Assembly (NCBI GenBank): GCA_039888615.1
Contig: JBDQQS010000005.1
Source: Flavimaribacter sp039888615
GTDB lineage: Bacteria; Pseudomonadota; Alphaproteobacteria; Rhizobiales; Rhizobiaceae
Length of the DNA: 64,000 nt
Strand: one strand, 5' to 3'
The notes beneath the pieces are model-generated. The model was not told the origin of the DNA and made no database searches. It saw only the letters and a program-made list of their open reading frames with translations. The translations under genes were made by a program, and so were the position numbers. Below, one piece after another: positions 52,690-61,425 of this stretch (its first letter is position 1; each line of letters opens with the position of its first letter).

Positions 52690-52701
52690 CTCTTGGCGCG
52701 A

Positions 52702-53910
52702 TTATGAGGCGACTGCGGCCATGGCTTTCATCAGGCTTGCGGCGCGCGTATATCCGCCGCCGGCGCCGTCCACGAAATGCACATGGTCATTGCGGGTCAC
52801 GGAAGGCACGATGCAGGTCATGATCGCTTCCGGCTGTTCGGACAGGCCGTATCGGACAAGGCCGGCCTCGGAGGCCTTTGCAAGCAGCGCGATCAGTTGC
52901 GCCTGGGTTTCTGCGTCGCAGTCGATCGTCATCTTGAGGCCGTCGTCGAATTTGCGGAAATCCGCATTGGCGGCGGTCACCTCGACATACTCCCTGGGAT
53001 CGAAGGCGCCGGCTTTCCAGCCGGTCTTGAAAAAGACCAGCGCGATGAATGTCGCGGCGAGAAGCTTCATCTTGTGGACGGCGAAGGTTGTATTTCCCCG
53101 TGTCGCGGCAACCTCCAGATCGAGCCCTTCGGGCGGCCAGCGATAGCCGGGGCCGCTTTCGGGAACCGGGTGTCCGGCGCGCTCGAGACTTTCCTCGATT
53201 GCGACGATAGCGCGATAGAGTCGCGTCAATTCCTCGGCGTCGGCGTCTTTCTCTGGCAGCACCAGCAGCGAAAGTATGCTGCCTTTCTGTGCGCGGATCG
53301 GTGTCCAGCGGCAGGACAGTCCCGTCAAGTCCGGGCGCACGCCGGCGGGAGAGGCTTCCAGGCGGAACCTGCCTTCCTTCATCTGACGATCCGCCCACGC
53401 CAGGCCGCCGCCTGCGAACATCGCATAGTCCACGCCCTTTGAGGCGCGATAGCGGGCGACGGCGACGTCCAGTCCGTTGTCCCGGATCAATGATACGGGA
53501 ATGACTGCGCCGCGCATTTCGAGATCGAACTCTTCCTGCGCCCAGCGGATAACAGCGGAAAGCGCCTTCTCGGCGCTGTCTTTATAACTTGCCGGCAGCG
53601 CAAAGGCTGCGCCGTCGCCTCCGAAAACATAAGGGAAGCGCAGCGCGCCGGCGGCGTTTATCTGCGCGGAAATGACAGCGGCTCCGACTGTATTGACAAC
53701 CTTGTAGCGGCCTTTTTCGATTTCTCCGGTTGAGCCGACAACATCCGCGACGCCGACTATCCACTCGGCCGGCAGGGACGTATAACTCTTTATCCGGCTC
53801 ATTGTGTCGAAGGCGTCATTAACCGGAAGCCGGCTATAAAATGCTTCCGATTCATTACGGTTTGCAGGGGTTGTGAATGGGGTCATCGATATTGGATCCG
53901 GGTTTCTCAC
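52702..53910 (-). CDS. DUF3095-family protein
   Basis: About 402 residues from a GTG at 53910, or 394 from an ATG at 53886; neither has a strong ribosome site. It matches my memory of DUF3095 proteins, with an N-terminal segment VGVADVVGSTGEIEKGRY and VNTVGAAVISA, which resembles a class III nucleotide-cyclase metal motif (an Asp before a GST loop). A cyclase role is only a guess. No signal peptide; the C-terminal part has a hydrophobic helix (KLLAATFIALVFF). Confidence 0.78.
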   Translation of the reverse strand: MRNPDPISMTPFTTPANRNESEAFYSRLPVNDAFDTMSRIKSYTSLPAEWIVGVADVVGSTGEIEKGRYKVVNTVGAAVISAQINAAGALRFPYVFGGDGAAFALPASYKDSAEKALSAVIRWAQEEFDLEMRGAVIPVSLIRDNGLDVAVARYRASKGVDYAMFAGGGLAWADRQMKEGRFRLEASPAGVRPDLTGLSCRWTPIRAQKGSILSLLVLPEKDADAEELTRLYRAIVAIEESLERAGHPVPESGPGYRWPPEGLDLEVAATRGNTTFAVHKMKLLAATFIALVFFKTGWKAGAFDPREYVEVTAANADFRKFDDGLKMTIDCDAETQAQLIALLAKASEAGLVRYGLSEQPEAIMTCIVPSVTRNDHVHFVDGAGGGYTRAASLMKAMAAVAS

Positions 53911-54048
53911 GTGACGGCTGCATTCCGGAATGGACGGACCGTCGCGCTCTATGCCATCGTCCAGAAACGAGTCGATTTGCCGATCGGTTCTTTTGTTTGC
54001 AGTAAAAACGCAATGACAATCTGTTGATTACGAGCCACATTGGCGCCC

Positions 54049-55053
54049 ATGGCGGACAAAGCAAAATCATCCAAACGCAAAACCGAAGTGCCAGGCAGCA
54101 CGGTTTTCCTGTTCGATGGAACTGGTCACGGCACACGATTGACGCTGGACGAACTTGATAAGGCCGATACCAGCGCTCCGGGCGCATTCACCTGGGTGCA
54201 TCTCAATCGTATGAACGAGAAGGCGTTGCGGTGGTTGAGGAAATGCGGGATAGACCTTCATGTTTTCGAGGCGCTGACAGCGGCGGAGACGCGCCCACGC
54301 TGCACGCTCCATGAAAACGGCGTCCTCCTCAATCTGCGCGGCATCAATATTGATCCGGGTGAAGAACCGGAAGACATGATCGACATCAGGCTATGGATCG
54401 AGGATAGCGATGTGATCAGCCTTGGCTGGCGGCCGCTCGCCGCCATTCGCGATCTGATTGAAGCGATCGAAGCCGAAAGGGCGCCGACCTCGCCCGGCGA
54501 TCTTGTTTCGCGGCTGGCCTTGCGGCTTGCCGATCGCATCGATCCGACGGTTTCGGAACTCAACGAACAGATTGACGATATCGAGGAACAGGTTCTCGAC
54601 GATATCGACGAGGTCTCAAGGCCGCTTCTGGCCAACGTCCGGCGGACGGCCATCGTTTTGCGCCGTTACATGTTCCCCCAGCGTGACGCCCTGTCGACGC
54701 TGGAGATCGAGGACATAGAATGGCTGAGCCTGCGGGACCGCAGCCGCATTCGTGAAGCGGCCGAACGCATGATGCGTCTTGGCGAGGAACTCGACGCCAT
54801 TCGCGACCGGGCGCAGGTTGTGCACGATCAGGTCATGGACAATCGGGCGGAACGCATGAACCGCCAGATGCTGGTGCTCTCTGTCGTCGCGGCTCTGTTC
54901 CTGCCGCTCAGTCTGCTGACCGGGTTGCTGGGCATCAATGTCGGCGGCATGCCAGGCTTGAACGACCATTGGGCCTTTGCCATCGTTTGCGCGGTCCTCG
55001 TGGTGATCGGTCTTTTCGAAATATGGCTGTTCCGCAAGATCGGTCTGTTCTGA
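54049..55053 (+). CDS. CorA/ZntB-family divalent-cation transporter
   Basis: 334 residues from the ATG at 54049 (a TTG nine bases upstream is an alternative). A large cytoplasmic domain rich in helices (DRIDPTVSELNEQIDDIEEQ) precedes two C-terminal membrane helices; the family pore motif reads GINVGGMPG, the GIN form seen in ZntB rather than the GMN of CorA. Zinc or other divalent-metal transport is inferred from that. It is divergent from the DUF3095 gene and otherwise stands alone. Confidence 0.9.
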   Translation: MADKAKSSKRKTEVPGSTVFLFDGTGHGTRLTLDELDKADTSAPGAFTWVHLNRMNEKALRWLRKCGIDLHVFEALTAAETRPRCTLHENGVLLNLRGINIDPGEEPEDMIDIRLWIEDSDVISLGWRPLAAIRDLIEAIEAERAPTSPGDLVSRLALRLADRIDPTVSELNEQIDDIEEQVLDDIDEVSRPLLANVRRTAIVLRRYMFPQRDALSTLEIEDIEWLSLRDRSRIREAAERMMRLGEELDAIRDRAQVVHDQVMDNRAERMNRQMLVLSVVAALFLPLSLLTGLLGINVGGMPGLNDHWAFAIVCAVLVVIGLFEIWLFRKIGLF

Positions 55054-55121
55054 GCAATGCCGTAAAGGCCGGAATCCGTGCTATTTTACTGAGATGGGAT
55101 TCCTGAAAGGGCGGCGGCGTC

Positions 55122-55448
55122 ATGACCAGCAGTGAAGAAAAACCGGAACGCGACGATCGGATGAAGGCGGCTTTGCTCGATCCGGCGGCTGTTTTCGGCG
55201 AGCCGGAAAACGTGCCAGGCCATCCGGACTATTCGAAAGCGGAGAAGATCGCGATCCTCCGCCAGTGGGAATATGATGCGACCGAAGAGGACGTCGCCCT
55301 CGAGGAAGGGATGCCGGGAGACGAGAACGGCATGCTGCGGCGCGTTCTCATCGTGCTTGGCGAACTTGCTGGTCCGCTGGACATGGAGCGGGTCTCGCCC
55401 AACAAGCAGCATGGCCTCAGAAGCAGCAGGAGCGACGACCCGAAATAG
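55122..55448 (+). CDS. Small conserved hypothetical protein
   Basis: 108 residues, acidic, with no signal peptide. It contains FGEPENVPGHPDYSKAEKIA, then ILRQWEYDATEEDVALEEGM, a pattern I recall from uncharacterised short proteins of Hyphomicrobiales. AAGGGCGG precedes the ATG. It is 68 bases downstream of the ZntB gene on the same strand. Function unknown. Confidence 0.75.
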   Translation: MTSSEEKPERDDRMKAALLDPAAVFGEPENVPGHPDYSKAEKIAILRQWEYDATEEDVALEEGMPGDENGMLRRVLIVLGELAGPLDMERVSPNKQHGLRSSRSDDPK

Positions 55449-55459
55449 GCTTGGGGGTA

Positions 55460-56071
55460 TTACCGGTCGGAGAAGGCCAGTCGTAGTCCCAGCAGTCCGA
55501 AAGAGGCCGCGAAGGAACGTCTCAGCCACAGCATCACCCGCGGACGCGCGATGACATAGTCTCGCGCAAGCGAAGCGCAGGCGGCATAGCAGACAAAGAT
55601 CACGAATGTCAGCGCCATGAAGATCAGCGCCAGCCACAGAAGCACAGGCGTGGGATGAAGCGTTCCTGGCGGAATGAACTGCGGCAGGAAGGCGAGGAAG
55701 AAGAGCGACAGTTTCGGGTTCAACACGTTCAGCAGGACGCCGTTGCGGATGATGCGCAAGGCAGGGATCTGCTGGCGATCGGCCGAGACCTGCAGCGCGC
55801 CGCCCTCCCGCACGATGTTCCACGCCATGTAGAACAGATAGATGACGCCAATGTATTTGACGACCTGAAAGGCCAGCGCGCTGGCGTGAAGGATGGCGGC
55901 AAGGCCCACTATACTCGCCAACATGTGCGGCACGATCCCCAGCGTGCAGCCGAAGGCCGCGATGACGCTCGGCCGGAATCCGCGGCCGAGGCCGACGGCG
56001 AGCGTATAGAGGACGCCCGCGCCGGGCAGCAGGACGACGACAAGAGAGGTGACGAGATATTCGATGCTCAT
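55460..56071 (-). CDS. LysE-family translocator
   Basis: 203 residues with about six membrane helices, of the LysE/RhtB amino-acid exporter group. Features are LVVVLLPGAGVLYTLAVGLG in the first helix and a central LNVLNPKLSLFFLAFLPQF. The ATG overlaps the stop of the metallophosphoesterase gene (ATGA), so it belongs to the MarR-led operon. Export substrate unknown. Confidence 0.9.
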   Translation of the reverse strand: MSIEYLVTSLVVVLLPGAGVLYTLAVGLGRGFRPSVIAAFGCTLGIVPHMLASIVGLAAILHASALAFQVVKYIGVIYLFYMAWNIVREGGALQVSADRQQIPALRIIRNGVLLNVLNPKLSLFFLAFLPQFIPPGTLHPTPVLLWLALIFMALTFVIFVCYAACASLARDYVIARPRVMLWLRRSFAASFGLLGLRLAFSDR

Positions 56072-57471
56072 GGCGTGACAGCGTCTTCCTGATTCTGAAA
56101 ATGACAGCGTAAAGCGAGTTCTCTGCCGGCAAAAGGTCTGTCTTCGTTTTCCTGTCCGTGGCCGATATGCCAGTTGTCCGGCCAGTTGATCACTTCAACG
56201 CCGGTGGCGGATCGGTTTTTGAGCGACGACCACCTGGCGTCGTCGCCCTGTCGCCACAGGAGCCCGCCCGGACCCATGCCTCCGTGAAGCATCAATTGCA
56301 GGTCGAACCCGGAACCCGGACCTATGTCCGGGCCAAACCAGTAATGCGGGCTGTTATTCGGATAAGGCTGCAGGATAACCGTCAGTTGCTGACGTTTGCC
56401 GGTGAGCCCGATCCAGACCGGTTCCGTTCCCGTCGCCGCGTCCAGCGCTGCAAGGAACGTCTGCTTTGGTCCGCCGGTTTCCTTAGTGCGTCCGCAGAAG
56501 CGAAAGCACAGGATTGCAGGCGTTGTAGCCGCCGCCTTCTGATATCCTTGTAGCGGCGCGGTCATCTCGCCTTCCGCCAGCAGGCACCACCCGTCGGACG
56601 GCGGAAGCTGAAGCGGCCAGGTGAGCCTTTCGCGAATCCGGCCTTCATCGTCAATCACCTGGTATCGCAATCCGTCATTGTCGAGCGCGGCCTGGACGCA
56701 ATGCAGATATTCGATTTCCTCCGGCATGCGGCAGGCGGTGCCTGATCCGGCGGTCAGGATCTGCAGAATTCCGTCATGGACCTGTGCGTCGAACAACAGC
56801 AAATGGCTGCACAGATAGGCAAAGACGTCGTGTCGCTTCAGAATGTTCCAGAACGCTTCGACATAATCGTCGCCGATGGTGCGCTGATAGGGGCCTTCAT
56901 AGCCGTTGGCCGGAAAGGCGGGGTGATGGCCGACGACGAGTTTCCAGCACGCGTCGTCATTTGCCGCGAGCGTCGCGTCGAGCCAGGACGTTTCAACGTG
57001 GCCTTCGCCGCCCATGGCTTGCGACAGCGTGTGGACGAAGACGATCAGAAGATCGTCGCGCCTCACGAAATAGCTGAGGCCGTTCTGGCCTGCGGCGCCG
57101 TTGCGCGGCAGGTGAGACAGCACGTCGGCGAAGACCCGTTCGCTCATTGTGCTGTAGGTCGTGTGGTTTCCGGTCGAGTGATAGACGGGTATGTCGGGAT
57201 CGAGCCACGCCATTTCCGTGTCCAGGAAATAGGCCCATTGCCGGCGCAACTCCGCCTCGTCGCTTGTCAGTCCCATGACCTCGTCGCCGGGATAGATGAT
57301 GAAGTCCGGCTTCGGGGCGATGTGCGACACGACGCGATTGACCCGCGCCAGCGTATGTTCGTGCGGCGCGCCGGGAACCCCTGAACAGCTGTCTCCGTAA
57401 AGGACGAACTGGTGTCCGCCTTTTTTCGGAAGCAGCGCCCTGATCGGCGCGCGATCGTTTTCGTCAGGCAT
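56068..57471 (-). CDS. Metallophosphoesterase-fold protein with C-terminal extension
   Basis: 467 residues from the ATG at 57471, which overlaps the MarR stop by eight bases. The N-terminal half has calcineurin-like elements in order: FVLYGDSC, YPGDEV, TGNHTTY, VGHHPAF, and a later His in CSHLLLF. The canonical first motif (DxH) is absent, read instead as DSC, so metal binding may be altered. The C-terminal half is a beta-rich extension of unknown role. Middle gene of MarR, this, LysE. Confidence 0.78.
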   Translation of the reverse strand: MPDENDRAPIRALLPKKGGHQFVLYGDSCSGVPGAPHEHTLARVNRVVSHIAPKPDFIIYPGDEVMGLTSDEAELRRQWAYFLDTEMAWLDPDIPVYHSTGNHTTYSTMSERVFADVLSHLPRNGAAGQNGLSYFVRRDDLLIVFVHTLSQAMGGEGHVETSWLDATLAANDDACWKLVVGHHPAFPANGYEGPYQRTIGDDYVEAFWNILKRHDVFAYLCSHLLLFDAQVHDGILQILTAGSGTACRMPEEIEYLHCVQAALDNDGLRYQVIDDEGRIRERLTWPLQLPPSDGWCLLAEGEMTAPLQGYQKAAATTPAILCFRFCGRTKETGGPKQTFLAALDAATGTEPVWIGLTGKRQQLTVILQPYPNNSPHYWFGPDIGPGSGFDLQLMLHGGMGPGGLLWRQGDDARWSSLKNRSATGVEVINWPDNWHIGHGQENEDRPFAGRELALRCHFQNQEDAVTP

Positions 57472-57907
57472 CGCGGGTCTCCGGCTGCAGCGTGGCAATG
57501 ACGCGGCGCATCAGGTCGAGAAATTGCGCCCTGTCCGCTTCTGACAGATCGGCAAGCGCAATATTGTTGATCGATCCCGCCGCTTCAGTCGCCGGGCCCT
57601 CCAGCTTCTTCGCCTTCTGCGTCAGCCAGATCTGCTGCGAGCGCGCATCGGTCGGGTTGGGCTTGCGCCGGATCAGGCCGTCGCGCTCCATGCGCGTAAG
57701 CGTATTGGCCATTGTCGCCTGTTCGACATCCAGCTTTTTCACCAGTGCTTTCTGGGTCTGGCCGTCTTCGCGCCACAGTTCCAGCATCGTCATGAACTGC
57801 GCCGGCGCAATCTCCAGATGACGAATGGCGTTTTGCAATTCGGATGCGAACAGTCGCGCAAGATGGTTGGTCAGGTAACCGGCCGATTTGGACTTGTCGA
57901 ATTCCAT
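57464..57907 (-). CDS. MarR-family transcriptional regulator
   Basis: 147 residues with a winged helix-turn-helix (LVKKLDVEQATMANTLTRME, then a basic wing with RKPNPTDARSQ). It is the first gene of an operon with the metallophosphoesterase and LysE genes, and is divergent from the cytochrome b561 gene. Two dyad sites of the form ATAGC-NN-GCTAT lie in the 100-base space between them, so it probably controls both directions. Confidence 0.93.
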   Translation of the reverse strand: MEFDKSKSAGYLTNHLARLFASELQNAIRHLEIAPAQFMTMLELWREDGQTQKALVKKLDVEQATMANTLTRMERDGLIRRKPNPTDARSQQIWLTQKAKKLEGPATEAAGSINNIALADLSEADRAQFLDLMRRVIATLQPETRDA

Positions 57908-57927
57908 ACCGTCTCAGCTACTCTTGT

Positions 57928-57963
57928 ATAGCAGGCTATGCAATGATATATAGCATGCTATAT
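57928..57963. promoter_or_regulatory. Twin MarR-type operators ATAGC-NN-GCTAT
   Basis: Two copies: ATAGC-AG-GCTAT (57928-57939) and ATAGC-AT-GCTAT (57950-57961), 22 bases apart (two helical turns). The second is inside a perfect 16-bp palindrome, ATATAGCATGCTATAT (57948-57963). They occupy the promoter space between the MarR and cytochrome genes. Confidence 0.65.
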
Positions 57964-58007
57964 TAATGATGGCGTTGCAGGTATGGGCGCCGGTCAGGAG
58001 AGCAAAT

Positions 58008-58541
58008 ATGACGATCAAGAGTACGCCCGCGGCCTATGGCGCAGTGGCCATCGCGCTGCACTGGTCTATTGCCCTGTTCATTGTAATCGCCCTTGCATCG
58101 GGCGTCGCCGCCGACCAGATCGGCGCCGAAGCCTATGCTGCGCTTCGCGTCCACGTCGCGTGCGGTCTTGCCGCCGGCCTGCTCACACTGGTCCGTATCG
58201 GTTGGTGGTGGCTTGCCGACAAGAAACCGGACGCGGCGCCGAATACCGAAGGCGTCAAGGGCGCCATTTCCCGCGGCGTTCACATTCTTCTCGTCATTAT
58301 CCCGCTCGGCATGCTGGCGAGCGGCGTCGGCATGATGGTTCTGTCCGGAGCAGGGCCAGTACTGTTCGGCCTGATCTCAGGTCCGTTGCCCGATTTTGAC
58401 CAGTTTCTGCCGCGCGGTCCGCACGGCGCCGGCGCCTTCGTGTTGCTGGCGTTGCTCGTCGCCCATATCGCTGCGGCATTGTACCACCAGTATGTCCTGA
58501 GGGATGACCTGTTCAGACGTATGAGCTTGCGTCGGTCCTGA
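58008..58541 (+). CDS. Cytochrome b561-type membrane protein
   Basis: 177 residues with four membrane helices and four His suited to bind two haems: AIALHWS, LRVHVACG, ISRGVHIL and AALYHQY. Bacterial members (YodB, CybB-like) carry electrons from quinol to acceptors such as superoxide or methionine-sulfoxide systems. I start at 58008 because GGAGAG precedes it. Divergent from the MarR gene. Confidence 0.92.
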   Translation: MTIKSTPAAYGAVAIALHWSIALFIVIALASGVAADQIGAEAYAALRVHVACGLAAGLLTLVRIGWWWLADKKPDAAPNTEGVKGAISRGVHILLVIIPLGMLASGVGMMVLSGAGPVLFGLISGPLPDFDQFLPRGPHGAGAFVLLALLVAHIAAALYHQYVLRDDLFRRMSLRRS

Positions 58542-58562
58542 TTGGTCCCGTGTGGTCTTCGC

Positions 58563-59921
58563 CTACAGTCCGCCGGAGAGTGAATTGCGGCCGTCGAGCG
58601 ACAAAATGTCGTCGGCGAGCCGCGCGGCGCCTGCGCCGAGCACCGGTTCGGCGAGGCTCAAGAATTTTGCCCGGATGCCGGCGGTGTCGGGAAAGGTCTT
58701 CGGTTCGCCCGGAGGATCCTCGACCCTGAAGTCGAAACGGCCTTTCGACGTGTCTGCGCTGACCGTCGCGCCGAAGGGATGGTCAAGACCTTCCAGGCTC
58801 TCGTCGCGCCGAACGTCGATCCGGTCCGATATGGCGTCGAGCGCGGGATCGCCGATACGGCGATAGTCGTCCCAGCCAAAACGGCCCTGGTCGATCATGA
58901 CGGCGGCCGTGAACGGCATGGAGAATTGTCCGGCGACAATGCTGCGCACCCGCCGCTTTTCCGGCAGAGATTCGGCCGTCAGCGTAATGCCGTTGCGATG
59001 AAGGCCGATCGTGACTTGCTCGAAATCGGATGCGTCCAGCGCCTCGGAGTCGCGGAGATGCGCAAGCGCGTCGAGCGCCGCATGGGTGTAGCGGCAACTT
59101 GGATAGGGCTTCATGCCGATATGCATGGTCTCCCATATGGTTCCGAGATCGGCCACGGCCTTTTCGGGGTGCGGGTCGTCCGTATAGCCCTTCAGCAAGC
59201 CGGCGCCGCCTTCGATCGGTTCGGTGGACGCGATGAAACCGTTTTTGGCGAGCGCCGCGGAAAGCACGCCGTTCATGGCTGCTTCGCCGACCTGCCATCG
59301 CTTGTTCCAGGCGCCGTTGGCAAGAAACTGCAGCGAACCGGCAGCCTGGCTTCCTGCTACGCCAAAGGCTGCGGCGACGCCCGCGGAGTCGAGGCCGTAG
59401 AGCTTGCCGGCGGCCGCCGCGGCGCCGAAGGTTCCGGCGGTCGCCGTCGGGTGAAAGCCGCGTGCGTAGTGCGACGTCGGATCAAGCGCATTGCCAAGAC
59501 GGCAGGCGACTTCATAGCCGGCTATGATCGCCGTCAAAACGTCGCGCCCGCTGGCGCCGGTCTGCTCGGCCACCGCAAGCGCAGCCGCAACGACGGGAGC
59601 CGAAGGATGAAGCGAGCTTGCCGCATGGGTGTCGTCGAAATCAAGCGAATGACCGAGCATGCCGTTGACGAGGGCGGCTACGGGCGGCGCAAGCCGCCAG
59701 TTTTGCCCGACGACGGAAGCTTCGCCAGGCCCGTCGAGACCAACCGTCGCCAGCGTGGCTTGCAGAACGGCCGTGGAATCGGCTTCGCTACCGGCCCGGA
59801 CAATGGAGCCGGCCAGATCGAGCAGCAGATGTTTTGCTCTTTCGGTGCATTCGCCCGGTAGATCATCGTAGCGAAGGTCGGCCACGAAGGATGCGAGCGG
59901 TTCGGTGACGGCGACTGTCAT
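58563..59921 (-). CDS. MmgE/PrpD-family protein
   Basis: 452 residues. The family includes 2-methylcitrate dehydratase (PrpD) and cis-aconitate decarboxylase. Characteristic segments are GHSLDFDDTHAASSLHPSAP, GAAAAAGKLYGLDSAGVAAAFG and MKPYPSCRYTHAALDAL. No 2-methylcitrate genes lie nearby, so the substrate is uncertain. It converges with the cytochrome gene (22 bases between stops). Confidence 0.93.
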   Translation of the reverse strand: MTVAVTEPLASFVADLRYDDLPGECTERAKHLLLDLAGSIVRAGSEADSTAVLQATLATVGLDGPGEASVVGQNWRLAPPVAALVNGMLGHSLDFDDTHAASSLHPSAPVVAAALAVAEQTGASGRDVLTAIIAGYEVACRLGNALDPTSHYARGFHPTATAGTFGAAAAAGKLYGLDSAGVAAAFGVAGSQAAGSLQFLANGAWNKRWQVGEAAMNGVLSAALAKNGFIASTEPIEGGAGLLKGYTDDPHPEKAVADLGTIWETMHIGMKPYPSCRYTHAALDALAHLRDSEALDASDFEQVTIGLHRNGITLTAESLPEKRRVRSIVAGQFSMPFTAAVMIDQGRFGWDDYRRIGDPALDAISDRIDVRRDESLEGLDHPFGATVSADTSKGRFDFRVEDPPGEPKTFPDTAGIRAKFLSLAEPVLGAGAARLADDILSLDGRNSLSGGL

Positions 59922-60153
59922 GACTTCAGACCTCCCTTGCGGATTTGCTTTGCCTACTGTCTACAGTCAGTTCCGCCTCCGGCCAAGCGCGCAGACCGAA
60001 GTCGGACCTGCGAGAATCCGCAGAGAGAATAGCGGTGAAAGCCGGTCAACCTGTCACCTTGCTGGAAAACCTGCGTCAACCAGTCATGAAAAATTGAAAC
60101 CGACCGCAAATTGTGAGATGTGTCTGGAATCGGTTGCAGATATGGAGTCTGCC

Positions 60154-60462
60154 GTGAAGACCATACTCAATGTCATCGTCGGCATGGCGGCGGTTCTTGT
60201 GCTTACGTCATGCGTGCCGTCGACCTATAGCGGACCCGGCACCCAGCGACAGTTCCTCGAGGCTCGCTATCAGTGCCTCAGGGAAGTCAAGACCATCACG
60301 AACTCCTATGGCGGTTACGGGCTGTATGGCGGCGGTCTGAATGTTTACAGCGGTCCGTCCTGTGGTGAACTGGCCTCCTGCATGGCCCTCAAGGGTTACA
60401 CAATGGACGAGAACGGCAAATTTTCCGTGCCTCCGGACCAGGAGGTCAGATGCGTGCGCTAG
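60154..60462 (+). CDS. Small outer-membrane lipoprotein
   Basis: 102 residues with a lipoprotein signal ending VLTSC (Cys20). The mature part is rich in Gly and Tyr with a CLREVKTITNSYGGYGLYGG stretch and ends PDQEVRCVR. The GTG at 60154 is preferred over the ATG at 60142 because GGAG stands six bases before it. A decayed copy of its 3' end is at 62386-62494. Function unknown. Confidence 0.78.
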   Translation: MKTILNVIVGMAAVLVLTSCVPSTYSGPGTQRQFLEARYQCLREVKTITNSYGGYGLYGGGLNVYSGPSCGELASCMALKGYTMDENGKFSVPPDQEVRCVR

Positions 60463-60534
60463 GCGGATCTTTCTAAAAAAGAATGCCTGTCGCCCGGTGT
60501 CCTCCCGGCAATAGTTGAGTGCGAGCCGCTTGAT

Positions 60535-61350
60535 TCAGGGCTTCCGACCGATGATCTGCGCCACCATGGCCGGGCTTACGGTGAAATTGCGGTGGGTTGC
60601 GTTCAGCGCAGCGACCGCCGCGTCGATCTCCGCTTCGCTTGCTATACCGAGCCTCGTCAGGTTGTGTTTCATTTCGCTAGCAAGCGCGAGACCAACCATC
60701 TCCACGATTAACGACTGATCCTCGAGTGGCCAGTGGGCGGTCGCCCGCATATCCGTGAACCCCGATGCAAGCACGTCCGCGGGCAATTGCCTGAGCCCGT
60801 AGTCGGCCTGTCCGCCGCCGGCCTCGATCAACTGCCCGAACCATTTGCCAAAGGGTTCATAGGCAGCGGTCTCGCCGACAAGAACGTAGCTTTGAACGAT
60901 CTCCTCGCCGAAAAACAGACCGCCCTTTTTCATTGCGCCGAATATCTTGCCAACGATCTCGGCGGCGCCATTCAGGTAGGAGAGGACAAAACGGGTGTGT
61001 GCGAGATCGAACCGTTCCGATCCGAAATCGAACTCAGCGGCGTCGGAGCAGACAAAGGTGATATTGTCGATCTCGCGTTCCAAAGCTGTCTGTCTCGCTG
61101 TCTCGACCAGTTCGGGCGCCCGGTCGAAGGCGACCACATGTCCAGCAGGCACAAGCTCTGTGGCGAACAGACAGGCGGTTTCGCCAATGCCGCAGCCGAC
61201 TTCCAGCACATGCGCGTCCGGCGCGATGTTGAGGGTCGCCATTCGGTCGCGTGTTGCAGGTTCATGCACCCTGTTGAAGAGGCGGTAACGGTAGACGGCG
61301 CTTTCTGTGTCGCCGAGCAGGTAGGACCGATGGTCTGCGACCTGATCCAT
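60535..61350 (-). CDS. Class I SAM-dependent methyltransferase
   Basis: 271 residues from the ATG at 61350, placed after GGGAG. Motif I reads VLEVGCGIGET (48-58), with the acidic motif VVAFDRAPE and later LAHTRFVLSYLNGA. A C-terminal helical region follows. The target is unknown. An earlier in-frame Met at 61398 lacks a ribosome site. Confidence 0.9.
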   Translation of the reverse strand: MDQVADHRSYLLGDTESAVYRYRLFNRVHEPATRDRMATLNIAPDAHVLEVGCGIGETACLFATELVPAGHVVAFDRAPELVETARQTALEREIDNITFVCSDAAEFDFGSERFDLAHTRFVLSYLNGAAEIVGKIFGAMKKGGLFFGEEIVQSYVLVGETAAYEPFGKWFGQLIEAGGGQADYGLRQLPADVLASGFTDMRATAHWPLEDQSLIVEMVGLALASEMKHNLTRLGIASEAEIDAAVAALNATHRNFTVSPAMVAQIIGRKP

Positions 61351-61425
61351 TCTCCCGACTCCCCGATTGCTGATTTCGCCGGACAATCCTAGGTGCATTT
61401 GAATAAGAGCGCCAGTGTCGGCGCT

